Below, one piece after another: positions 56,001-64,000 of a DNA stretch of 64,000 nucleotides. Source of the stretch: Panagrolaimus kolymaensis. Lineage: Eukaryota > Nematoda > Chromadorea > Rhabditida > Panagrolaimidae. The number at the start of each line of letters is the position of its first letter. Within the stretch, counting starts at the first letter, position 1. Position numbers and translations under genes: made by a program. The stretch lies in assembly GCA_028622995.1 (NCBI GenBank), contig JAJQJQ010000024.1, positions 1,550,001 through 1,614,000 of the forward strand. The letters are read 5' to 3'. The notes under the pieces are model-generated. The model searched no databases and was not told where the DNA came from. It saw only the letters and a list, made by a program, of their open reading frames with translations.

Positions 56001-58130
56001 CTTGAACAAAAAAATTTAAAAATGCAAAAATATTTTTTGTTAAATTCTTTGGAAAAATGGGAAGCAAAAGAATAAGAGAAGATAAAACGATGTTCTGTGT
56101 TCATCATCACAATAACACAGAGGAATATGCAATGGTGAATTTAACAACTAAAAAAAATTGAATTTGCGTAGTACTCTTCTTCTTCTTTCATTCGGTCGTC
56201 TAAATTCGGCCAAGCGAGAAAGAAAAAAAGAATAAGAAAAATGAGGAAAACTTTTGACGCCTTTTTAAAAAAATGAAAAGAGTTATAAATCTCAAAAAAG
56301 CAGCATCCATCATGATACAGCGTTCATCTTGCTGTTGCTAGTTTGTATGAAGTTAAAAAGTTAAAACCATGGGTTATAAAAAAAAGTTTATACTATGGTA
56401 AACGGTTTGATGGTTTAAAATAAGAAGACAATATGGGATAGCTTTTTTTTCCATGCAAGGATTTAATCAGTCTTGTTATTACTCTGCTATCCTTAGCATT
56501 TATGACTAAATATGAGTTACAAAAACACAATAAACTCTAGGTTGTGAGCAACATTGTGATACAAGAATTATGGGAGGAAAAATGTTTGAAAAACAAGAAG
56601 CAAAACTGTAGTTTATAGCTAAACAGTTTAAAAAAGGCACAAAAAGCAAAAAAGCATACCTCTGTAAAAAAAGCCTTCATAAAGAAAAAAATTTCAGAAG
56701 AAAAAAAGCTACAAAGCGTAAGAAGAAACTTTGTTGTTTGGTTATTTTACCAAGGGCAAAATAAAAGAAGAAGAAAATAGAGAGAAAGATAAATAAAGAA
56801 AATTCCCACGATTTTTGTGCCACTTTAAAAAAAAAGATAGATAGAACCAAAAAAAGAGAGCATTTTTGCTTTACTGCTAAAAGAAAAATAAAGGGGGGAT
56901 GATGATGACAGAGTTAAAAGATGATAATCCGTTCCGGAAATAGAAGTAAAATGGATGCCAAAAGACACCGAAGGTTTTAACTTAAAAAACTAAATAAAAT
57001 TAAGGACGACGATGACGGCATCTTTAACTAAATTAAGAAGCAACAAAAGAGACAACAATGAACAAAGTTTAAGGATGAAGGGAGATTAGAAATAACATAT
57101 TTGTATGGTTGGTTAAATAAATTGGGATATGGTAGGTAAAAAGGAAAGCTACAAGCTATCATTCAAATCCAAAAAACACACATGACTCGAGCCAAAATTA
57201 TTACTTGTTTGACACCCTAACATCTTAGAGTACAACTTCCAAAAAAATACAGACTAAAAAGCGACAAAATCCAAGACAGGCTTAAATACTTTGCAAAAAT
57301 GCTCTTTAAAAATTAGCCTACAAAATCAATTTAATCTTATTAAGTTCAAAAAGAAAGAAGCTCATTTAAAAGCAGCTTTTAAAGCTAAAGAAAGAAAAAA
57401 AGTTCAAGTGGTACACAAAAAATCTGGCTGCAAGCTTTTAGTAGTCAAAAGAATTCGTTAATGAGAAGAAGGAAAGAAAAGGCAAAAATATTTCCATAGT
57501 TGAAAGGAAAATTTTAGGTATCAAATCTGTTTTAATTCACACCAAAAAGAGTTACTTACTTTGCATCATTTCCAACAAGATCAAACCATCCAGCATTAGC
57601 CAATTCACTTTTATAAGAGCCATTTCGAATTTGTTTAGCTAACGCCATAAATCTTAGACGAACAGGATATTCAACATGTAATTCACCAGAGCGTTCTTGA
57701 GCTAAAACAATGTGAAATTAGTTAAATGGAAATAAAGTATGCAAATAGACAGAATTAGTGAATCAAAGATCCATTTTAGAAATGCAATAAATTTTCTTTC
57801 TTGATGTTTGAGTATCGGCATGGAAAGAGAATGGCTTCAAAGATGGTCTTGCCTTCCATATATCGCCACACCTGAACTTTGATGAGAGCACCATCCATAA
57901 CAAAGTTAAACTTCACTCTCTCACCTTCAAGGTAAGTTCAAAAACAACTCTCACAATTAACAAGCCCAAATTTCCAAAACCATACCTTTATAATATTTGA
58001 TTCCATCTTGGAAAACCATATCAAGAGGAAAACCAAACACATCAGCAACAGTTTCTAAAGTAATTTCTTGTGTTTCTTCGTCTTCTTCTTGTTTTGGTGG
58101 ATCATGTTGAATTTCTGGAGCTTCAACCAT
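47062..58130 (-). CDS. acbd3: ACBD3-like Golgi protein (ACBP domain and GOLD domain)
   Basis: Eight exons (58130-57986, 57701-57560, 54947-54810, 53160-53053, 52997-52910, 48796-48472, 47648-47527, 47472-47062) give 492 aa. After an acidic N-terminus, '[17 protein letters not shown]' and '[22 protein letters not shown]' (about residues 55-115) form an acyl-CoA-binding domain. A charged, Gln-rich coiled-coil-like middle follows ('[19 protein letters not shown]'), then an acidic linker. The C-terminal GOLD domain has '[16 protein letters not shown]', '[18 protein letters not shown]', '[14 protein letters not shown]' and '[22 protein letters not shown]'. This is the layout of ACBD3/GCP60, the giantin-binding Golgi scaffold that recruits PI4-kinase beta. 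Three introns are long (4.1, 2.6 and 1.6 kb), and the largest holds another gene. Confidence 0.88.
50446..52482 (+). CDS. F-box and leucine-rich-repeat protein
   Basis: Eight exons (50446-50553, 50606-50811, 50867-51112, 51168-51471, 51703-51987, 52040-52155, 52209-52350, 52399-52482) give 496 aa. The first 36 residues are an F-box ('[21 protein letters not shown]' start, 'CKKWYHVL' end), which would bind SKP1 in an SCF ubiquitin ligase. The rest consists of irregular leucine-rich repeats of the cysteine-containing FBXL kind ('LKTLNLGCC', '[21 protein letters not shown]', '[14 protein letters not shown]'), expected to hold the substrate. The target is unknown. The gene lies wholly inside an intron of the ACBD3-like gene, on the opposite strand. 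Confidence 0.8.
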
Positions 58131-58814
58131 GGCTTTTTAATTGAGATAAAGAGGTTATCAAACAAGTTGATCGTTTTGCTTATGAAAGTGAAAAGCTAAA
58201 AACAAAAAAGATCATGCAAAAAAAATTTTAAGACAAAAAATAAACAAAAAAAATGGAAGTGAGTTGGATTTTTTGATAAATTTGGCAAAAGTCCAAAAAT
58301 ACGCTTATTCGTTATGGGAAATTAAAATATAGCGAAAGATGGAAACTTTGATGGAACTTTATGAATTCGAATGCATTCTGAATATTGATACAGTTTATGG
58401 TAATTTAGAAGAAAAAGCTATTGGTTTCACATTAAAAACAAATACAAAGATTTTTTATAAATCACAATCAATAATAAACAACAAGAAGCAATCGCCGCTT
58501 TATTAATGGTCACTTTCGTGCATGCATAATTTTATCACTGCTTTAATCAATTCCCTCTATTGGTTTTTCATCTTTGATGTTAGCTTTCTCCTCCAAAAAT
58601 ATATCGAATAATTAATCGATGGTTATAATTACCAATAATGCCGTGAAATGGAAGTTATCCTTTCCATCTTTTTTTGTAACTCTAACAACTCTTACACAAA
58701 CAAACAAAAAAGTGTAATAACCTTTATTTCACAAAATATTTATGTACAAACAACATTAACGGCACAAAGAAAAAAACATAATAATAATAACAAAATATTT
58801 GACAAAAGTAAAAT
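58131..58814. other. Spacer between RAD51 3' end and ACBD3 start
   Basis: Holds the ACBD3 promoter and the RAD51 3' end; both genes are on the minus strand. An open frame at 58648-58893 (plus) is antisense to the RAD51 tail and is not a gene. Nothing else was recognised. Confidence 0.4.
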
Positions 58815-60134
58815 TTATGTTTCAGCATCAACAATTCCTTTAGTTGAGATTGCGAATGTTGCTTCACCTTCAGGAAGATTAGGAGAATCATAGATCTTGC
58901 AAACACGTGAAGTTCCTTTTCCTTTCTTGAAATAAAGCCTTGTTGTACTTGCATGAGCGAGAATGTGTCCCCCACACGGTTTCTTTGAATCAGCAGCATA
59001 AGGACCAGCAGCTCCATCAACAGAAGCAACAACATGATTTGTTATAACAACAGCGACACCGTGCTAAAAAGAAGAGGGTTTGTTAGAAGAAAGAACAAGT
59101 AAACAAACGACTTACTTCAGAAGCGATAGTTGCTAAAGATTTCAAAAATCTTCCAAGATGAGCTTGTCTGGGAGCTAATTCACCACGACCTTGAAAATCA
59201 GTACGATAATGGTTGATAATACTATCAACGACGATCAAGCCATATCTTCCACCTGCCATCATCGTCCTCGCTTGAACCAATAATTTCATTTGATGATCAG
59301 TATTATGAACACGAACATATGCAACATTATCAAGGATTTCTTCAGTATTGAGACCACGCCTGAAAATGTGTAAAAATTAATAAAAGCATAAACAAAAAAC
59401 AGATACTTACGCTTCTGCAATAGCGACAAGACGTTCAGGTCGAAATGTTCCTTCCGTATCAAACCAAAGCACCTTTCCTTCTGCTCCACCACAATCAACG
59501 GGCAATTGAGATGTAACAGCAAGAGTATGACAAAGTTGAGTTTTACCAGTACGAAATTCTCCAAAGACCTGAAAGTTGGATGGATAATGAATGATACTTC
59601 AAGGGTTATTAAGAAAAACTTACTTCTGTCACGCTTCCAGTTTCAATACCACCACCAAGAAGACGATTGAGTTCACGACTGCCAGTTTCAATATAAATAA
59701 CATCAGCTCGCTTTTGATGACATATCGTAGCAGCTTCAAACCCCATTGGAATCAATTTTTGAGCTGCTTCCTAAAAAGAGATCATTTGTCATGTATTCGA
59801 GTGAATGAAAGTGCAAAGAAAAAAAGTGGTAATAAAGAAAACCTACAATGATAGAATCAGCTTTGTTATCACTAAGATTTCTAATAGAGCCGATTTCTTT
59901 AGACAATGCAAATGCAATTGATTCAACAGTACAAAAGCCATGTTCTTTGAGTTTTTTGATATCACTCTTTTTAACATTATATTGTTCTAATTCTTCAATC
60001 AGACGATAGTTGACATTGAGATTTTCTTTGATGCTGATCGTGGTATTGGTTGTGGTATCATTAGCTTGATCTTCTTCTTCTTCTTGTTGTGGAACAACAA
60101 CATCCTTTTGACGAACACGTTGCTTTTGAGCCAT
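58815..60134 (-). CDS. rad51: RAD51 recombinase
   Basis: Five exons (60134-59847, 59770-59624, 59568-59411, 59359-59116, 59063-58815) give 361 aa. A polar N-terminus precedes a helix-hairpin-helix domain ('[19 protein letters not shown]', about residues 55-95). The RecA core has '[18 protein letters not shown]', Walker A 'GEFRTGKTQ', '[13 protein letters not shown]', Walker B 'YGLIVVDS' and the DNA-binding loop 1 region '[12 protein letters not shown]'. The L2/C-terminal part is '[13 protein letters not shown]' and '[20 protein letters not shown]'. RAD51 forms filaments on single-stranded DNA and catalyses strand exchange in homologous recombination in the nucleus. Sequence at '[10 protein letters not shown]' and the HhH region favour RAD51 over RAD51 paralogues. 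It faces rps16 across a 725-bp shared upstream region. Confidence 0.93.
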
Positions 60135-60859
60135 CGTTTTTTTAGATCAAAAATACAAATACAACAGCTTTGAAAAGAGTTCTTCGTTTCAAAATGAAAG
60201 AATGAAGAAAATTTGAGAATTGCAAGAAACGATTTCGAAATCAACTAACGCCAAAAATAAAATGTTTGAATTTGAATTTCTTCGACAACATTCGAAAAAA
60301 TGTTTTTGCGCGTCTTCCTCGCTCGCATGAGAAAAAGATTTAAAAATTGCGCCTTTTACCGTAGTCCTTCCCTTTTCGTGTCGTTGTCAGCCTCATTCCT
60401 CGACTTTGCAATTTTTTTTTTTGAAAGGTTCCTTTTTTCCTTCAAACTGCTTCTGCTTACTTTTTTACGTCTTTTTGCTATTTTTTTCCACCAAATTTTT
60501 ACAATATTTGCTAGTAATATCTTTAATAAACTTGTCCATATAGCTTTTCACCCAATTTTTATCGATTTTTTCTTCCTTCCTATCCATTTTGGAACTTCAC
60601 AACTTTTGAGGCTATGTTTTCTTCGTATGCATTTCTTTGTCTTTCTTCCAAATAATTTCCATTTTTTGATTTCATGCAAACTTGTTTTGCTTCTGATAAT
60701 ATTTTTTATAGTTTGAGGTTTCATTTTCCGTGAGCTTGTCTCTAACATCTACGGTTTAGCCAGTTTCGTCGGGTTAATGCGCTTTCGATTGATTATATAT
60801 GCAATGTTTTAAACTTTTTACTAACTTTGTTCTTTTTCTAGGTAACAGCAGTTAAAAAC
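60135..60859. promoter_or_regulatory. Shared upstream region of rad51 and rps16
   Basis: The two starts diverge across it. Its plus strand is unusually pyrimidine-rich between about 60310 and 60720, as in many ribosomal-protein gene promoters. A TTTTTCTAG acceptor ends at about 60840, 19 bp before the rps16 ATG, and could be a leader-intron or spliced-leader acceptor. The 138-codon open frame at 60300-60716 is low-complexity Phe/Leu and is not supported. Confidence 0.5.
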
Positions 60860-61363
60860 ATGGCTACCGTTGAAAAGCCTGCTCAAGGACCCTTGCCTGT
60901 CCAAGTATTCGGACGTAAAGTAAGTTTTAATTTCCTTATATTTTATCTTCTTTTATCGTTCTTTTTTCAGAAGTATGCTACCGCCATTGCTTATGCAAAG
61001 AAAGGCAAAGGCCTCATCAAGGTAAATGGTCGTCCACTTGAACATTTGCAACCTGAAATTCTCCGATTGAAGCTTCAAGAACCTTTACTTATTGTTGGAA
61101 AAGAACGATTCGCTAACTTGGACATCAAAATCCGTGTTACTGGTGGTGGTTTTGTTTCACAAATCTATGCTGTTCGTCAAGCTATGGCTAAAGCTCTTGT
61201 CGCCTTCTACCACAAAAATGTCGATGAACAATCTCGTCGTGAACTTAAAGAACAACTTGCTGAATATGACAGAACACTTCTTGTTGCTGATCCTCGTAGC
61301 ACAGAATCAAAGAAATTCGGCGGTCCTGGTGCTCGTGCACGTTACCAAAAATCTTACCGTTAA
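60860..61363 (+). CDS. rps16: 40S ribosomal protein S16 (uS9)
   Basis: Two exons (60860-60919 and 60971-61363) give 150 aa. '[19 protein letters not shown]' crosses the intron. '[15 protein letters not shown]', '[21 protein letters not shown]' (about residues 85-105) and the C-terminal '[22 protein letters not shown]'-type tail (positions 130-150) are diagnostic of uS9/S16. The C-terminal tyrosine-arginine tail reaches the P-site tRNA in the small subunit. Codon choice and the strong ATGG context fit high expression. The 51-bp intron breaks the frame after codon 20. Confidence 0.97.
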   Translation: MATVEKPAQGPLPVQVFGRKVSFNFLIFYLLLSFFFQKYATAIAYAKKGKGLIKVNGRPLEHLQPEILRLKLQEPLLIVGKERFANLDIKIRVTGGGFVSQIYAVRQAMAKALVAFYHKNVDEQSRRELKEQLAEYDRTLLVADPRSTESKKFGGPGARARYQKSYR

Positions 61364-61450
61364 GTTTCATACTTTGTTTTTTATGTGTCTGCAAGTTTTT
61401 TTGAAAAACAAGCACCTTTTGTTTTTATTCTTGTTGGTGGTTTTTATTTG

Positions 61451-61456
61451 AATAAA
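61451..61456 (+). terminator. Poly(A) signal of rps16
   Basis: AATAAA 87 bp after the rps16 stop codon, followed by a GT/T-rich stretch. Confidence 0.6.
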
Positions 61457-61568
61457 GTTAAATAATTTATGTTCTCTCGTTCTTTATTTTCATTTCACAT
61501 CAGAGGTTTTGTATCAACCTGTAATATTATGGGTAGTTTTCGTTGTCGATTGCATAAAAATTGGAAAA

Positions 61569-61576
61569 TTCTTCAG
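61569..61576 (+). promoter_or_regulatory. Candidate trans-splice acceptor of fan1
   Basis: TTCTTCAG ends four bases before the fan1 ATG at 61581 and about 120 bp after the rps16 poly(A) signal. No upstream exon in frame is visible, so a spliced leader could be joined here, as in nematode operons. Confidence 0.4.
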
Positions 61577-61580
61577 ATCG

Positions 61581-64000
61581 ATGTTAGCCAATGCTTTTAA
61601 ACGGGCTTCGGAGGGTACTAAATGTATCAAATGTGGGGCACTTGTAAATTTATCCTTTGTCAAACGACATGACAGAGAATGTAAAGGAGTTAAAAAACCT
61701 TCAGCAATTGTTGATGATGATGGTATCGAAGTCATCCGCGAAAACATCATGGCTGCCAATGGTGAAACTTCAACTTCCAAAATGAAGAAAACAAATGAAA
61801 AGAGGCCATTAACACCTGTTTCAGCTCCAAAAAGGCCAGAATCAACTGATGAAATTGTGTTGCTTTCTGATTCGGATGGGGAGTAAGAATTAAACGAGCT
61901 TTTGTACTAATTATCGTTTCATTTTTCAGTGTTGAACCCTTACCCAAACGTAAATCTCTTGATCAATCAACCGTGCCTTCGACTTCTAAAGCTTCTGATG
62001 CTTCGAAAATGCTCGTTAAAACAGCGAGAGCAAATGTGTATGCTAATGATCCATCCGCCAATATGAATCTCACTGAAGTTTACGAAAAGCTTATGGAACA
62101 ACTTCAACTACTTTGTGATGCTGGTAGATCTGGTGGTAATCTGATCGCTACTCAAACAAATGTTCGACTTACTCAATCTCAATCACCTAAAAAGAAACCA
62201 CTATTTAATGAATCTCAAATTCCGCAAGAGACAATACCTTCTTCATCAAAACCATCAACTTCAAATACACCATTTATGAAGGTTCCTTTTTCTGGGATTG
62301 GCTTTGCTGGTGGAACTCTTAATCACCCACGACCAAAACGGGAAGAAAGAGAACAAGCAGAATTAGCTGAAAAAGAAGCTGAAAAGATGAAGCCTGAATT
62401 GGAAGATGATTTCGCTGAAAATAAAATATTGGAAGCAAATCCAAAGTATGGTTCATCATATATTGTTCGATTCTTTTGGATGATGTTAAAACGAGTTTTA
62501 TCAAAAGAAGCTGGGATTCAAGGTGAAAATGCAACTGATTTTTGGGGTGATGATTTACGTTTATTTTACTGGTTGGTAACTATGGGTGGTAAGCTAACAT
62601 CATACGTCGTTTTTGTTATTACATTTTATGTTTCAGATTTGGAACAATATCTTTTTATTCGATTATGCTTACGACTTCGAAGATGGTTGACGGTTGAAGA
62701 ACTTCAAAAATATGCTACAAATGAAACGAATATTGTTGATATTGCTTCTGGTTTAGTTGCTGCTGGTTTGATTGAAGAATCCGATGCTCCAACATCATCA
62801 ATTACTCTTGAAGAAGCTTTATCAAAATTGAGTCGTGCTGAATTAACTCGTCTTGCTCGAACTTATAAAGTTGAACATCGACTTAAAGTTAAAGATGTCT
62901 GCACCAATCTTCTTTCAATTGCCACTGGAAAATGTGTATTTGGTCAATCAATGTATCCTCGAGTTCTTTCAAATGCTAAAAAACATCTTGGAAATGGGTA
63001 CAGAGTTAAACAACATCCTCTCAATCTTTTCAACTCAATTCTGACTCTTTATTGTCCCAATCATATGGATTCAACTTTGCTTTTTGATCCTGCAGGTTCA
63101 CAATCTGGTTTAGCTTCAAACTTGATGTAAATTTTTGAAATCTTGGAAAACTAAAAAAGTTAACATTGTTCGCTTTTAGGTTTCAATTGCTTCAAGTTGA
63201 AACAGGCAAACTTGAATTTTGTGGTCCACAAGATCTCGTTCGATGTATTAGTATTTATCAAACAAGCCAAGAACTAAGAAATTATATGGAAGCTAAAAGA
63301 ATTGAAACAGAAATGGCTTTTGAAAAAAGGTCAGGAAATTATCAAAGAATGTTTGAAAGCGGAATGATTGCTGTTACAACTGTAAAGGGTATGGTTGAAA
63401 ACCAAAAAGAAGTGTAAGTTTTTTGTTTTTATAACTGTATATTAAAGGATGTTAGTTTTTAGTTTAAAACATTTGGCTGCTTTTCCTCATTATCTTCGAC
63501 GATACACAGAATTTTGGGTACTTGTTCGATGTTCAATGCATACCATTGATTCAATGGAAAGACTTCGAAGATATCAAGATGCTGTAGATTTGTTGGAATA
63601 TTTACTCAAAACTGAAGGTTGATTTTTACTTTTACCACCACTAAAATAGTAGCTTTTTTGTTTTAGATATTTTACCATTCTTTCCCGATCGTCGTGGCTT
63701 TCTTTATGACCGGCTTGCTCTTGATCTTCAAGCTCATCTGAAACTCAAAGAAGAGTCACTTGATGCATGCATTCGTGGAATCATGGATCCTATTGTTCGT
63801 GATAAAGATCGACTACTTTTACAAGATCGTGCTCTTCGACTTTCAAAAGATTTCGAAGTAATATTGAAAATTCAAGAGCCTGAAAAGGCAAGCTTAACCA
63901 TCGTATACCATCTCTAAGATATCCATATTTCAGATTTTTATTAGCGGCAAAATAATTGATAAATACCTTGGTGAAACACGAATCAATCATTTTTATGTTG
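61581..64000 (+). CDS. fan1: FAN1-like Fanconi-associated nuclease (C-terminus outside window)
   Basis: Exons 61581-61882, 61930-62588, 62637-63126, 63180-63413, 63463-63617, 63667-63887 and 63934-64000 (running off the edge) are in one frame of more than 700 codons. A UBZ4-type ubiquitin-binding zinc finger lies at residues 15-34 (C15, C18, H30, C34, in 'CIKCGALVNLSFVKRHDREC'). A Ser/Pro-rich linker follows, then the SAP-like and helical region with 'YLFIRLCLRLRRWLTVEEL' and 'LSRAELTRLARTYKV', and the TPR-like segments 'LPFFPDRRGFLYDRLALDL'. The VRR-nuclease domain should lie beyond the window. FAN1 cuts branched DNA in interstrand-crosslink repair in the nucleus. The last intron seen (63888-63933) begins GC rather than GT. 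Start choice rests on the nearby acceptor and the zinc finger. Confidence 0.85.

Noticed and set aside
60300..60716. 138-codon open frame upstream of rps16
   Set aside because: Almost only Phe, Leu and Ser from a pyrimidine-rich promoter stretch.

Overview
The window looks like a nematode nuclear genome. It is strongly AT-rich, with compact multi-exon genes, many introns of about 45-60 bp that end in TTTTAG or TTTCAG, a chemoreceptor of the nematode Sra/Sre type, and a candidate operon (rps16-fan1). The species cannot be named from the sequence. I built the exon models by hand from splice signals and frame continuity. The complete models (NMDA receptor, kinase with the transposon removed, MON2-like, KLC, DONSON, GPCR, ACBD3, F-box, RAD51, RPS16) each give one continuous frame.

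Layout. 1-2642: 5' part of a secreted BPI/LBP-family gene (minus). 4444-12060: a 15-exon GluN1-type NMDA receptor gene (plus). All non-coding DNA across these two genes, about 11.6 kb, is peppered with a short motif, CAGTT(T/A), nearly always on the plus strand. The motif becomes rare in the rest of the window. 12532-28321: a CMGC-like protein kinase gene whose fourth coding exon is split by 13,294 bp of transposon. 28.5-28.8 kb: decayed copy of the 3' end of the NMDA receptor gene. 28875-30847: gene resembling only the C-terminal part of MON2 (minus). 32299-35028: kinesin light chain (minus). 35-39.6 kb: long gene-free region with a 265-bp MITE-like element. 39626-41999: DONSON (minus). 44831-46061: chemoreceptor GPCR (plus). 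47062-58130: ACBD3-like Golgi protein (minus) with a complete F-box/LRR gene (50446-52482, plus) inside one of its introns. 58815-60134: RAD51 (minus), divergent from rps16 (60860-61363, plus), which is followed by the FAN1 nuclease gene (from 61581, running off the right edge).

The transposon can be resolved to the base. It is a 6,647-bp autonomous Helitron (TC...CTTG ends, 3' hairpin, Rep-helicase protein of 1763 aa) inserted A|T into the kinase exon. A second Helitron, also exactly 6,647 bp and almost identical, is inserted A|T inside the first in the opposite orientation. The inner copy has an intact Rep-helicase frame. The outer copy has a CGA-to-TGA stop at codon 42 and is cut off from its own 5' region. 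The result is an inverted repeat with 6.2-kb arms and a 434-bp spacer.

The two observations I rate highest are this self-nested inverted Helitron pair and the strand-biased CAGTT(T/A) array. The array has the layout expected of many small autonomous transcription units, such as piRNA-type loci, but this is a hypothesis.
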